From Cricetibacter osteomyelitidis (lineage in GTDB: Bacteria; Pseudomonadota; Gammaproteobacteria; Enterobacterales; Pasteurellaceae): DNA of 64,000 nucleotides. The position numbers were made by a program, and so were the translations under genes. Positions 47,316 to 57,508 of this stretch are shown here, piece after piece; within the stretch, counting starts at the first letter, position 1, and every line of letters starts with the position of its first letter. Location of the stretch: positions 124,001-188,000 of the forward strand of contig NZ_SLYB01000001.1 in assembly GCF_004340985.1 (NCBI RefSeq), in the 5' to 3' direction. The notes under the pieces were generated by a model that saw nothing but the letters and a program-made list of their open reading frames with translations, was not told where the DNA came from and searched no databases.

Positions 47316-48126
47316 AAAAATCACCACGCTCACCCCTGAACTTGAGCTTTATCATTACAATGAAATCCCTGTACTACATTTGGTTCATTCCATTGGCACG
47401 GCAAAAATCGCTCTGCAAGGCGCGCAACTATTAAGCTGGCAGCCGAAAGGAGAAAGCCGTGATCTGTTTTGGTTAAGTGAAATCGAACCGTTTGAATTAG
47501 GCACGGCAATTCGCGGCGGCGTGCCGATTTGTTATCCGTGGTTCGGCTCAAGCCAACAGCCTGCTCACGGCACAGCAAGGTTACGCCTGTGGCAACTGGA
47601 CGAGTATCGGATCGAAGCGGAAAAAGTGCGGTTGGTTTTTGCCCTGTTTGACGAGCAGGGCATTATTGAAGCTAAAATGGCGATGACCTTCAGCGACAAA
47701 TGCCGCCTTACCTTTACCCATTACGGACGGCAAGCGGCACAGGTGGCACTGCATAGCTATTTTAACCTTGCTGATATTGCTCAAACGGCAATCGAACCAC
47801 TGCCGACCCAATGCTTTAACAGCCTGACCGGACAGCAGGAAAGCGTACCGAGCCGCCGCACCATTAGCGAAAATGTCGATTGCATTTACCGCATTGACCC
47901 ATTAGGCAGCCAAACCAACCACATTATCGACCGCCAATTCCAACGCCAAATCCGCCTCGAACATCATCACGCCGGCGAATTAGTACTCTGGAACCCGTGG
48001 CACAAACCCACCGGTGCAATGAGCGAAACCGCCTATCAAACAATGGTCTGCCTTGAAACCGCCCGTTTAAGCCAGCCGTTGCGGTTCGGGGAGCAGCTTG
48101 AAGTGGAGATTTCGGTTGGGAGGTAA
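47305..48126 (+). CDS. D-hexose-6-phosphate epimerase/mutarotase (YeaD-like)
   Basis: Aldose-1-epimerase-fold protein of 273 residues, close in plan to E. coli YeaD. GAQLLSWQPKG, ICYPWFGSSQQPAHGTARLRLW (with the first catalytic His) and LHSYFNL (second His) are visible, and a late glutamate is expected in VCLETARL. It probably interconverts anomers of a sugar phosphate. I place the start at ATG 47305, with AAGGAG upstream at 47290-47295. The frame is open further upstream but that part is only the maturase gene read out of frame. It is last in the sulfatase operon and may handle the desulfated sugar. Confidence 0.88.
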   Translation: MDIKKITTLTPELELYHYNEIPVLHLVHSIGTAKIALQGAQLLSWQPKGESRDLFWLSEIEPFELGTAIRGGVPICYPWFGSSQQPAHGTARLRLWQLDEYRIEAEKVRLVFALFDEQGIIEAKMAMTFSDKCRLTFTHYGRQAAQVALHSYFNLADIAQTAIEPLPTQCFNSLTGQQESVPSRRTISENVDCIYRIDPLGSQTNHIIDRQFQRQIRLEHHHAGELVLWNPWHKPTGAMSETAYQTMVCLETARLSQPLRFGEQLEVEISVGR

Positions 48127-48166
48127 GGTTTCATTGCGTTTTTCTAAAAAATACTCCTTATAATAG

Positions 48167-48188
48167 GTTGGGAATTAGTCCAACTTTT
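48167..48188 (+). terminator. Weak hairpin after the mutarotase gene
   Basis: GTTGG (48167-48171) and CCAAC (48180-48184) form a 5-bp stem followed by four T. It would be the end of the sulfatase operon. The rest of the 190-base gap has an uptake signal (48234-48242) and a TATAAT-like box before the T6SS adaptor gene. Confidence 0.4.
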
Positions 48189-48316
48189 AAAGGAGTCGCT
48201 CAGAAAAAAACTGGGTGACGAAATTAGCTAAAAAAGTGCGGTTGAAAAATGAGGTGTTTTATTGTCTAATTTGTCTTTTATAATCTAGGTATTGCGTTCT
48301 TGTTATAGGAGATAAT

Positions 48317-49705
48317 ATGTCATCCCTTTGGATCCAACTCGGACAGTGTCGTCTAATACAGCAGCGAGAAAATCAAAATGAACGGTTTGAGCCGGTGGAA
48401 ACGGATATACAGGCAGCATTGCTTGCTTTTGCCGATAATAAAGCCGACTTTGAACGACGGGTGGCGAAATCCGATGTGCTGCTAAATCAATCCTTTCGCC
48501 CCACATTGGCGGCATTGCCTGCCGAAACCTTTTTTCAACGGCACGGTATGCTTGATTTATTGTACTATGCACGCCGAATGCAGCCTGACGAAGTGCGGTT
48601 GGTGGAAATGGGCGAGGTGTTTTCGACAAAACCGATGGTGATGGAAACCGATTACCTGCTTCGTCATCAAATCCACCCGGTCAAATTGCTTGACCGCCAA
48701 TTCGGGCGACACCCGAAATTATTTGCCCCTGACGAAATTGCGAAATTACTTTTTCCGGATTTACCGATTCCTCCCGACGTGATGCAACGCAATTGGGAAC
48801 AATGGCAACAACCTGTTTTCCCGCCTCCTGTAACCGACCCGAAAACAACGGAAAAAGACACCGCACTTTTTGGTGAAAATTTACCGCCGCTAAAATGTTA
48901 TTTTATCTTAGATGCCAATAAGCATCCGTTGCTTCATCCCGAAGAATTTGAATGTCGTTCCGAGAGTTTATTTAAAGGCAAATTTGGTGAAGAAACCAAA
49001 GGAGTCGCACCTTATTTAATCGAAGTCCATCCTTATCCCGATTATCGGATTGAAAGTGAACTGATGGGCTTGTTCCATGATAAAAATGCCATAACGAAAC
49101 TGAATTGGCATGAAAATTTAGGTATTTTTATCCATTCCCGCCATGATTTTGATACGGTATTTAATCATCTGCGTAAATTTCCCATATTGAAAGACGAAAG
49201 CGGCAAATGGTTTTTCTTCCGTTTTTATGACCCGAAAGTCTTGCGTAATTATCTTAATATCATCGCAAACAGTCCTGAAAAATTAAGCAAGTTTTTCGGC
49301 TATGACGAACGCATTATTCATGCCTTTGGTTCAGGTTATGATGATAGTTTTTATTATTATCAGCTCAACGCATTGCCTGAAGACACCATCCCGGCGCCGA
49401 TAGTATTGACAAATTGGGAGAGAGAAGGATTCGCCGAGCGGAAATGGCAAGCGCACCATCAATCTTTGTTTGATGAAATATTGAAAAATTATTATTATGC
49501 ACCGACAGAACAAGAACAAACCAACTTATTAAATGATTTGGATGAAGCGGTGAAAAAAGGTTATGAAAGCCGTAAATCAATTATTCGCTATGCGTTAATA
49601 AAAATGTTGGCCGCCCGCAAAGGGATTGATTTAACCTCACTGAATTTGGTACAAAAACAAGCCGATGATACCTTAATCGCTCAATTGTGGCATAAATTGA
49701 AATAA
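48317..49705 (+). CDS. T6SS effector adaptor/chaperone with DUF4123 domain (copy 1)
   Basis: A 462-residue protein of the Tap/TEC type, which loads effectors onto VgrG. The DUF4123 domain spans about residues 190-340, starting LKCYFILDANKHPLLHP and including GLFHDKNA, LNWHENLGIF and WFFFRFYDPKVLRNYL. The stretch from about 115 to 370 is almost the same as in the second copy (58831-60237), while both the first ~110 and last ~90 residues differ. An AGGAGA ribosome binding site precedes the ATG. It is followed after 12 bases by the first effector, its likely client. Cytoplasmic. Two uptake signals are inside (48591-48599, 48860-48868). Confidence 0.85.
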   Translation: MSSLWIQLGQCRLIQQRENQNERFEPVETDIQAALLAFADNKADFERRVAKSDVLLNQSFRPTLAALPAETFFQRHGMLDLLYYARRMQPDEVRLVEMGEVFSTKPMVMETDYLLRHQIHPVKLLDRQFGRHPKLFAPDEIAKLLFPDLPIPPDVMQRNWEQWQQPVFPPPVTDPKTTEKDTALFGENLPPLKCYFILDANKHPLLHPEEFECRSESLFKGKFGEETKGVAPYLIEVHPYPDYRIESELMGLFHDKNAITKLNWHENLGIFIHSRHDFDTVFNHLRKFPILKDESGKWFFFRFYDPKVLRNYLNIIANSPEKLSKFFGYDERIIHAFGSGYDDSFYYYQLNALPEDTIPAPIVLTNWEREGFAERKWQAHHQSLFDEILKNYYYAPTEQEQTNLLNDLDEAVKKGYESRKSIIRYALIKMLAARKGIDLTSLNLVQKQADDTLIAQLWHKLK

Positions 49706-49717
49706 TAGGAAAAAATA

Positions 49718-52570
49718 ATGGCAGATTCTCCCGTAAATGTAATTAAACGTTGTGAAGAATACACGCATATTTATCCGGTAAGACTTGCATTAACTACGAA
49801 CCGGTTAAAAGCAATTGCAGACTCAACAACACCGCTTATCACGCCTCAAGGTTTGCCGCAGGCAGGCAACGATTACGAATTACGCCGCTTGCGCAGCGGC
49901 TATATTTATATATTGGCGTTTGATGTGGCGGAAGATGGTGACGAAAGCTGTTTTATGGGGGATAAACACTTATTTGCCTATCGCTATTATTCACCTGAAA
50001 TCGAGGGAAATGAGGCGAATTATGCCTATCAATTTGAACAATTGTTTTTTCATGATAACAGCATTGAACCGAACCTGGTGCATAAAAAAGCCCTTGTAAA
50101 GCCTTATATCAGCCTGCCTCGCATAATTACGCAGTTTGATATTTTTTATAGCGATATGTTACTGCCGGCGGAATTATTAAAAGCGCTGGCGAGCGGCGAG
50201 ACAGCGAAGGGAACTTGGTTGCGCAGTGTTAAGCTATCGCCTATGGAAGGCAGTGTGGCGAAATTAACAGAACTCACGGAACTGGTACGGGATTTTCATC
50301 CTGACGAACCTTATTATGATAGTCATGAGGAAAATAAATTCCGTTTTACGGCGGTTGGTCGATTGCGCGTAAAGTTAGGTATTCCGATAACGGATAAAGG
50401 CTATATAGTTGCAGTGGAAGATCCTGTCGGTACGGCACGGGATTTGGCCGCTTTTCATACTTATTTGTCCGTTGAACGCGAAAAACTTCTGGATAAATAT
50501 GAATACGCCATTACAACGGCACAGATAATTAAAGCCTATGTGCAGCAAGAGCATATTGAACACACCTATCAGGAAACCAAAAAACGCATTGATAATGCGT
50601 CAGGATGGGAAAAATTGTCGCACTGGGGATTAGCGCCGCCGGAGGTGACACGGATGAGTTTGGAACAGTCTTACCAATCATTGCGTAAATTTATTCATCC
50701 TCAACATTTAACCGAACACAGTCATAACGAAATATTTGCCGCCTTAAAAACGGAATTGCAGTTAGAGCAGGATATTCCGGGTATCAATGCCATTGAAAAG
50801 ATGGCAAATATCACGGGGTTATACGGCAGGCATTTTAAAAAAGTGGTGGACGTACAGGTTGATTTTGTGGATAAACATCGTACGCTATTTGATAGCCTGG
50901 CGGCGATTTTTATGCAAAATCCACAAGCGGTTCGGGCGGCGGAATGCTGGTGTTTATATCATCACGGTTTATATGCCGGTATAGACGTTTCGCCTTATGG
51001 GTATAACGCCTTAACGGAAGCCTATTACGAGGACATGCCGGAAACCGCACAGCGCAAGGGTAGTCAAACCGTCGCCACATTGCGCCAACATCTTTCGGCA
51101 ATAGGGAAAGTGCTGCCGGCATTGGAAACCGTGGCAAAAAACGACGCGTTTAAAATCATCACCTACGATTTATTTACCGAAGTCCTGATTCCAAGCCGTT
51201 TGGCAGCAAAATTGAGCAATAAAAAATCGGCTAAAGGGAGACCGGATTATGTACTATGGCGACGGGTGTTTGAAGTCAATCCTCTGACCAAGGAGGTGGT
51301 TTCGAGGGGGACTGGTACAATAGTGCTGCCGAATAGCGATATGCACTATAAAAAATATCAATTGCAGGTTCACTATCTGGAACCGAATTACCGACCGTTT
51401 TATCTTAGTGGCGGACTGGCGAAGTTATTAAGTTATGAGGCGGTTATCGGACTGTTTTCGGATAAGAAAAAGTATAAAACATGGGAAGGGCAGTTTGCTA
51501 ACGACCCACTCCTGGCAACGATAATGATGTTTGCCGGTCATCAAGCGCCGGCAGGCGGGATAGAAAAAGCCATGCTGCAGGCAAAAGACGAATTGATTAA
51601 CATCGCAGACATCAAACGGAACCGCAGCAGCAAAGCGTTGATTTACCGTTTCTTTAGTCAAACGCCTAAAATGCCTCCACAGATTTCAATATTTACCCAA
51701 ATCAAAGCGGCGTTATTAAATGCCAATTCGGGCTTAACCTTATTCTCAGGTTTAGTGGAATACGGTGTTTATACGGAAAGCCGCTATCGGGGCGATAAAA
51801 TCGGCGCCAATGCGGCATTGTTACGTGGTTTTGGCGGGGTGAGTGTTGGCACGGCATACGGGGCGCTGGGTTTGTTTGCCCATAATGGCGTGCTGGCAAA
51901 TTTAGCGGTCTTAGGGTTACAGGGGATGCTGTTGGTAGGTGCCATTGCCTTAGTGGCAGGTGTCGTCATGGGCTTTTTCAGCCAAAAAGAAATGGAGGCT
52001 TGGATTGAGAATGGGTTTTGGGGGACGAGTGAGATGTATTGGGGCGAGGCTAAAGGAGGGTATGAATGGAATGCAGAACGAGAAAAACTCTTTAAAAATC
52101 AACTTAAAAAAAGTGAATTAGTATATAGATCATTAAATAATGGTGAGCGTGAATTAGAAATAAACGCTGAAACGATCTTTGAAAAATACACCATTGAAAT
52201 GCAACGTTATTTCCAATTTAAAGAACCGATCAAGCTATCTAAATATGAGTCAAACAGTATTTTGGTGGAACATTCTTCCTTGATGAATCCCGCTATGGCG
52301 CAAACAATTCGAATTAGTACACTTATCGTTAATACCTATTGGCGCTGTGATAACCCGGTATTTAGCGTAGAATACCTTAAGGAAGGGCGTGCCGTGCTGC
52401 ATTTTAGTTTTCCGCTTAATGTGCGTGTTAACACCCATGATGATGAGAATATCTCCGACAGTATTCCGGAAAATGAAGTAAAAGAAATGCGGATAGCAAT
52501 ATCTATGGCGGATTATCAGCACTCCGATAAACGTTTTTATTCCAAGTTACAAGTCATCAAGATAACCTAA
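49718..52570 (+). CDS. T6SS effector of the VasX/BTH_I2691 pore-forming type (full length, copy 1)
   Basis: A 950-residue predicted anti-bacterial effector. The N-terminus has the VasX-type pattern YPVRLALTT ... YELRRLRSGYIYIL (about 19-66), with VAVEDPVGTARDLA near 230. The middle is alpha-helical. Hydrophobic segments at about 700-755 (GGVSVGTAYGALGLFA, LGLQGMLLVGAIALVAGVVMGFF) are the likely membrane-inserting part, followed directly by WIENGFWGTS (762-771). A soluble C-terminal part with YTIEMQRYFQF (about 825) ends the protein. Residues ~450-950 recur in two orphan copies downstream. The immunity gene follows after 9 bases. Pore formation is inferred from the family; no enzyme motif is seen. 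Confidence 0.82.
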   Translation: MADSPVNVIKRCEEYTHIYPVRLALTTNRLKAIADSTTPLITPQGLPQAGNDYELRRLRSGYIYILAFDVAEDGDESCFMGDKHLFAYRYYSPEIEGNEANYAYQFEQLFFHDNSIEPNLVHKKALVKPYISLPRIITQFDIFYSDMLLPAELLKALASGETAKGTWLRSVKLSPMEGSVAKLTELTELVRDFHPDEPYYDSHEENKFRFTAVGRLRVKLGIPITDKGYIVAVEDPVGTARDLAAFHTYLSVEREKLLDKYEYAITTAQIIKAYVQQEHIEHTYQETKKRIDNASGWEKLSHWGLAPPEVTRMSLEQSYQSLRKFIHPQHLTEHSHNEIFAALKTELQLEQDIPGINAIEKMANITGLYGRHFKKVVDVQVDFVDKHRTLFDSLAAIFMQNPQAVRAAECWCLYHHGLYAGIDVSPYGYNALTEAYYEDMPETAQRKGSQTVATLRQHLSAIGKVLPALETVAKNDAFKIITYDLFTEVLIPSRLAAKLSNKKSAKGRPDYVLWRRVFEVNPLTKEVVSRGTGTIVLPNSDMHYKKYQLQVHYLEPNYRPFYLSGGLAKLLSYEAVIGLFSDKKKYKTWEGQFANDPLLATIMMFAGHQAPAGGIEKAMLQAKDELINIADIKRNRSSKALIYRFFSQTPKMPPQISIFTQIKAALLNANSGLTLFSGLVEYGVYTESRYRGDKIGANAALLRGFGGVSVGTAYGALGLFAHNGVLANLAVLGLQGMLLVGAIALVAGVVMGFFSQKEMEAWIENGFWGTSEMYWGEAKGGYEWNAEREKLFKNQLKKSELVYRSLNNGERELEINAETIFEKYTIEMQRYFQFKEPIKLSKYESNSILVEHSSLMNPAMAQTIRISTLIVNTYWRCDNPVFSVEYLKEGRAVLHFSFPLNVRVNTHDDENISDSIPENEVKEMRIAISMADYQHSDKRFYSKLQVIKIT

Positions 52571-52579
52571 GGAAAATTT

Positions 52580-53569
52580 ATGAATAATACAAATACAGAG
52601 AGATATCGCAATTTACGCTTTTCCATTCGCAAATGCGGTGAAGATGAAATCGAAATTCGCCATGCCATTGCAGACGGCTATATTCGAGGTTTGATTCGGG
52701 TATTTTTTATTGGATTATTTTGTGTCAGTACCACGATAAATGCGGAGTATGGTAATTATCCTTTCTATAATGAAATTAATGCTATAAAGAGAGATTGGAT
52801 ATGGACTTTTAATCCAGATATAAAAACAGAACCCTTATACAAAGATTATTTAGAAGTAATTAATGACCCTGATTTTATTAAGAAATATCCAAATGAAAAG
52901 ATCATGGCTTATAGTGAATACAAAGAGCTTTATATAAAAGATAAAAAATGGAACAGAATCCGCGCCTATTTCCATTTTATCTGGCTCCCTTTCTTATTTA
53001 TCTTACTTTGCCTGCCGCGAGCGCGTGGTATTCGGGTAAACCGCAAAAAACGCATTATTTACGCACGGCTGATTGACGGCAAATACAGCGTTGCCTTTGT
53101 GCCGAAGAAGGGCGACCCGCTAGGTGGACTGACTTATTCCTGCTGCGGGATATACCCTTTCGGTTGGGGCGAATATTTTTCCTTAAGCGTTGCGATTTAT
53201 GATAAGTACAATAACCGGGACACACTGCACAATATCGGTGTCTACCCGAGTGTCAATCAAACCCAAACCCAAGAAATTATCGATGCCGTTCGTGCCTATT
53301 TAACCGAAGACGAACCGGAATTTTTACAACATATCGGCAATCGCTACAAAGTCTGGGGCGGACGCTTGCGCATAGCCTGCTGTAACGCATTTGCCATTCC
53401 GATACCCTTTAACCGTAAAAAAGCCGAAAGGGAAATTGATGCCGCCATTAAACAATGGAACAGACAAACTATCGAAAAAAAACAAAACTACTTTAACGAC
53501 ATTAAACAGGCACAATCAATCATTAATCAAGAGCATGCAGAAAAAGGATTGGATAACCGCCCATGGTAA
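52580..53569 (+). CDS. Cognate immunity protein for effector copy 1 (two-TM membrane protein)
   Basis: A 329-residue membrane protein directly behind the effector, placed like TsiV2 behind VasX. Segments at about 35-54 and 128-146 flank a polar loop (56-127) that should face the periplasm, with a cytoplasmic C-terminal domain beginning LPRARGIRVNRKKRIIY and including HIGNRYKVWGG. It shares a family with the products of 55123-56100, 57509-58501 and 63212-64000. Against 57509-58501 it is near-identical except in the loop. An AAGGAAA ribosome binding site precedes the ATG. Immunity function is inferred from position and topology. Confidence 0.78.
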   Translation: MNNTNTERYRNLRFSIRKCGEDEIEIRHAIADGYIRGLIRVFFIGLFCVSTTINAEYGNYPFYNEINAIKRDWIWTFNPDIKTEPLYKDYLEVINDPDFIKKYPNEKIMAYSEYKELYIKDKKWNRIRAYFHFIWLPFLFILLCLPRARGIRVNRKKRIIYARLIDGKYSVAFVPKKGDPLGGLTYSCCGIYPFGWGEYFSLSVAIYDKYNNRDTLHNIGVYPSVNQTQTQEIIDAVRAYLTEDEPEFLQHIGNRYKVWGGRLRIACCNAFAIPIPFNRKKAEREIDAAIKQWNRQTIEKKQNYFNDIKQAQSIINQEHAEKGLDNRPW

Positions 53570-53586
53570 AAACTTGCCGAAAACCG

Positions 53587-53595
53587 ACCGCACTT
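53587..53595 (-). repeat. Uptake signal between cassettes 1 and 2
   Basis: ACCGCACTT lies in the 33-base gap after the first immunity gene. The surrounding ACTTGCCGAAAACCGACCGC is repeated after the third immunity gene at about 58504-58527. Confidence 0.9.
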
Positions 53596-53602
53596 TTAAG
53601 GC

Positions 53603-55108
53603 ATGTTATTGATTAATTCCTTATCAACAATGTCTAAAGGTGTCAGCGCGTTACTTAAAGTGGCTAAAAATCAACACTTTAGAATGGCAACCTTTGACCT
53701 GATGGCGGAAATAATCATTCCTAAGCATATGGTGATTGAAAAAAATGCCCGCGGGGTGGTAAGAGCAAATCCAAAACAGAATCTTTTTTTATGGCGGCAG
53801 ATTTATGAAGTCAATCCCATCACAAAAAATATCGTTGCTAAAGCACAAAGTGAGTTCGTGATTCCGTCATCGGAAGCATTACAGCGTGGAAAATATGTTT
53901 TAAAAACGCAATTAATTGAACCTAATTACAAATTGTTTCATATATTGGGCGGCTTAGACCATATTTTAAGTTATGAAGCGGCAGTTAAAATTTTTAGTGG
54001 TACGGCACAGAGCAAAACGCTCCCCGCACGTTTTACGAACGATCCGTTTGTCGGTATCCTATCCATGATTGCGGGACAACACGCCCCGCCGAGCCGATTG
54101 GAACAATATATTGAAGAGGCAAAATCGGCGGTTGTAGTCGAAGAACGCCTGAGTCATAGAGCGGAGATGAAAAAGACACTGATTTCGTTACTCTCCAAGA
54201 ATAATAATGAAGCAAAAATTTTTGGATTGAATATTGCGAATATCAAACGAACGGTAATCAGTGGTAATACGGCATTATCCTTATTTTCAGCGTTAGTGGA
54301 GTTTGGTATTTGGTCGGAATCGAATTATAAAGATGACCGGATAGGTCAGCAGGCAGCGATGCTGCGGGGGTTTGGCGGATTAACCTTTGATGCTTCATTG
54401 GGCATTTTGGGGATGCTTGCAGCGGACGGTATTACGGGGCTTGCTGTTACGGCGGCAACAACCGGTATGTGTATTGGTGGTATCGCCTTGGTAGTCGGGT
54501 TAATAATGGGCTTATTAAGTGAAAAAGAAATTGAAATCTGGATCCGAAATGGTTTTTGGGGGAATAGTAAAAATTATTGGGGGGAACCTGATAAAGGGTA
54601 TGAATGGAAAGGAGAAAAAAGAGAAGAAAAATTTTTAGTTCAAATAAATACAGCCCGTTTTAGTTTTAATCTAATTGAAAATAATGTTTTATTCATTAAT
54701 CCAAAAGATATTTATTATAAATATACAATCGAAATGCAGCGTTATTTCCAATTTGCATCAAAAATGAAAATAACCGCATTAGATAAACATCATATTGTTG
54801 TTTCGCATCCGTCGCTAAATGATGCGCAAGTGGCAGCCGGATTAATAGTTAAAAGCCTATATTTTAATAAAGGGCTTTGGGAATGCAGAATCCAACCCGA
54901 AAAAACAATTAACTTAGCACAATCTCAAGTCATATTAACTTATCCGGAAGAGTATCCGGTCACAGTAATAAATTCAGGGAAATTTGGTATTTATCAAGAC
55001 GAACGGTTTATCGATACAGATATCCAAGATATGAGAATTACCGTATCACTACCGGATTATCAAGGCTCAAATGGGCATTTTTCAGGAACAGAAACAATTA
55101 AATTTTAA
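53603..55108 (+). pseudogene. Orphan effector C-terminal module (cassette 2)
   Basis: A 501-residue open frame matching the last ~500 residues of the full effectors but lacking the N-terminal VasX-type region. It aligns with effector 1 from about residue 447 (ALLKVAKNQHFRMATFDLMAEIIIP versus the AKNDAFKIITYDLFTEVLIP region). Hydrophobic segments (SLGILGMLAADGITGLAVTAATTGMCIGGIALVVGLIMGLL split over two helices), WIRNGFWGNS and YTIEMQRYFQF are all kept. No good ribosome binding site precedes ATG 53603 (AAGG touches it), so it is probably a silent donor cassette rather than an expressed toxin. Its own immunity gene follows after 14 bases. The frame is fully open, so decay has not begun. Confidence 0.7.
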
Positions 55109-55122
55109 TCATAAGGATAAAT

Positions 55123-56100
55123 ATGACAAAAAAATACAGAACACTTAGGTTTTCAATTCGGAAATGTAGTGATGATGAAATAGAAATCAGACATTCAATG
55201 TATGACGGTTATATACGCGGATTTATTCGAGCTTTATTTATCGGTATTTTAATCGTTGGTTCATTTATGGATCTAAAACATGGAGTTTTACCTTTTCAAT
55301 ATATGGCAGAAGATATTCAGCGGGATCTGGATGCTTTATTTGAACCGGATAAATATATACGACCTAATTATCAAAGATATTTAAAACTTTACCAAGATCC
55401 AGAGTTTATTAAAGAATATCCAAATGAAAAACTGGAGTCTTATGAAGAATATCGGAAACCTTATATTGAAAGGGCAAAAGGACAACGAATGTGGGCCTAT
55501 TTCCACTTTATTTGGCCTTTATTTTTGCTTTTTTTATTATGCTTACCCCGAGCTCGCGGCTTGCGGATTAACCGCAAAAAACGGGTAATTTACCGTAAAG
55601 CACTGGATAATTATTATTCCGTGGCGTTTGTGCCGAAAAACGGCGATCCGTTAATGGGATTAAATTATAGTCTATTTGGTGAATATGCCTTTGGTAGCGG
55701 TCATTTTTTTTCTTTAGGAATCAGATTTAAAGATTTTGAAACACAACGGGTGTCCGGTGCGAGCTTTGGGGTTTACCCCACACCGAATGCCGAACATAAC
55801 GCCGAAATTATCCGTGCCATTCGGGCTTACTTAACGGAAGATGAACCGGCGTTTTTAAACCATATCGGCAGCCGATATAAAGTTTGGGGCGGCGATTTAG
55901 GCATTATCTTTTGCAATGCTTTCACGTGGGGCATTCCGTTTCGTCGTAAAAAGGCGGAACAAGCCGTGGATAACGCCTTAAAGAAATGGAAGCGACAAAC
56001 CATTGATAAAAAAACAATGTGGTTCAATGAAATACACCAAAATCAAGAACATATCAATCAGGTGATTGAACTGCAAGGAAAAAATAATGTGGTGGAATAA
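55123..56100 (+). CDS. Immunity protein of cassette 2
   Basis: A 325-residue two-TM protein of the same family as the other immunity proteins here, with segments at about 34-52 and 126-145, ECR-type start FSIRKCSDDEIEIRHSMYDGYIRGFIRALF and C-terminal block LPRARGLRINRKKRVIY, HIGSRYKVWGG. The loop (about 53-125) differs strongly from the other copies. An AAGGATA ribosome binding site lies upstream, better than that of the orphan toxin module before it, so the immunity gene could be expressed while the toxin is silent. Its 3' end lies within the start of the repeated ~90-bp segment. Confidence 0.78.
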   Translation: MTKKYRTLRFSIRKCSDDEIEIRHSMYDGYIRGFIRALFIGILIVGSFMDLKHGVLPFQYMAEDIQRDLDALFEPDKYIRPNYQRYLKLYQDPEFIKEYPNEKLESYEEYRKPYIERAKGQRMWAYFHFIWPLFLLFLLCLPRARGLRINRKKRVIYRKALDNYYSVAFVPKNGDPLMGLNYSLFGEYAFGSGHFFSLGIRFKDFETQRVSGASFGVYPTPNAEHNAEIIRAIRAYLTEDEPAFLNHIGSRYKVWGGDLGIIFCNAFTWGIPFRRKKAEQAVDNALKKWKRQTIDKKTMWFNEIHQNQEHINQVIELQGKNNVVE

Positions 56101-56181
56101 AAATTTTCAAATTCTTACCGCACTTTTAGTGAAAAAGTGAAACGTAATGGGAGTTCTATTGGAAGAATAATCCTTTCAAGT
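56093..56181. repeat. Cassette-junction repeat, copy 1
   Basis: This ~89-base stretch starts in the last codons of the cassette-2 immunity gene and ends exactly where homology to effector 1 begins in cassette 3. It is nearly identical to 58668-58760, differing by two substitutions and a 3-4 base indel. It contains an uptake signal (56117-56125). It is a likely site for recombination between cassettes. Confidence 0.8.
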
Positions 56182-57499
56182 GTTATGGCGACGGGTGTTT
56201 GAAGTCAATCCTCTGACCAAGGAGGTGGTTTCGAGGGGGACTGGTACAATAGTGCTGCCGAATAGCGATATGCACTATAAAAAATATCAATTGCAGGTTC
56301 ACTATCTGGAACCGAATTACCGACCGTTTTATCTTAGTGGCGGACTGGCGAAGTTATTAAGTTATGAGGCGGTTATCGGACTGTTTTCGGATAAGAAAAA
56401 GTATAAAACATGGGAAGGGCAGTTTGCTAACGACCCACTCCTGGCAACGATAATGATGTTTGCCGGTCATCAAGTGCCGGCAGGCGGGATAGAAAAAGCC
56501 ATGCTGCAGGCAAAAGACGAATTGATTAATGTTGCAGACATCAAACGGAACCGCAGCAGCAAAGCGTTGATTTACCGTTTCTTTAGTCAAACGCCTAAAA
56601 TGCCTCCACAGATTTCACTATTTACCCAAGTCAAAGCGGCGTTATTAAATGCCAATTCGGGCTTAACTTTATTCTCAGGCTTAGTGGAATACGGCGTTTA
56701 TACGGAAAGCCGCTATCGGGGCGATAAAATCGGCGCCAATGCGGCATTGTTACGTAGTTTTGGCGGGGTGAGTGTTGGCACGGCATACGGGGCGTTGGGT
56801 TTGTTTGCCCATAATGGCGTGCTGGCAAATTTAGCGGTCTTGGGGTTACAGGGGATGCTGTTGGTAGGTGCCATTGCCTTAGTGGCAGGTGTCGTCATGG
56901 GCTTTTTCAGCCAAAAAGAGATGGAGGCTTGGATTGAAAATGGATTTTGGGGAACGAGTACAAATTACTGGGGAGAGGCTGAAGAAGGGTATGAGTGGAC
57001 TATCAAAAGAGAAAAATCATTTGAGGAGCAATGGAAGGATAGTAAACTAATTTATGAACAATTAGATAATGGTGAGCGTAAATTAGAAATAAACGCTGAA
57101 ACGATCTTTGAAAAATACACCATTGAAATGCAACGTTATTTCCAATTTAAAGAACCAATCAAGTTATCTAAATATGAGTCGAACAGTATTTTAGTGGAAC
57201 ATTCTTCCTTGATGAATCCCGCTATGGCACAAACAATTCGAATTAGCACACTTATCGTCAATACCTATTGGCGCTGTGATAACCCGGTATTTAGCGTAGA
57301 ATACCTTAAGGAAGGGCGTGCCGTGCTGCATTTTAGTTTTCCGCTAAACGTGCGTGTTAACACCTATGATGATGAAAATATCTCCGACAGTATTCCGGAA
57401 AATGAAGTAAAAGAAATGCGGATAGCAATATCGATGGCGGATTATCAGCACTCCGATAAACGTTTTTATTCCAAGTTACAAGTCATCAAGATAACCTAA
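56180..57499 (+). pseudogene. Orphan effector C-terminal module (cassette 3), near copy of effector 1 C-terminus
   Basis: A 439-codon open frame with no proper start (a GTG at 56180 with a distant GGAAG). It equals effector 1 from LWRRVFEVNPLTKEV to the stop: 51251-52570 and 56180-57499 are both 1320 bases. By my reading only 6 residues differ across about 390 positions, but 18 of 46 differ in one patch just after WIENGFWGTS (about residues 770-815 of effector 1). The left junction abuts the ~89-bp repeat. Best read as a silent cassette produced by duplication, then altered in the patch. Confidence 0.78.
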
Positions 57500-57508
57500 G
57501 GAAAATTT

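Larger units (their letters stand above)
51251..53596 (+). repeat. About 2.35-kb direct duplication, copy 1 (toxin C-terminus plus immunity)
   Basis: The 3' 1320 bases of effector 1, its immunity gene and the 27 bases after it are repeated at 56180-58528 in the same order and spacing. Identity is very high except for one patch in each gene (about 52030-52150 and 52745-52960). Confidence 0.85.

Noticed and set aside
56357..56898. Minus-strand open frames repeated in both effector copies
   Set aside because: They recur only because the sense gene is duplicated; no sign of independent coding.
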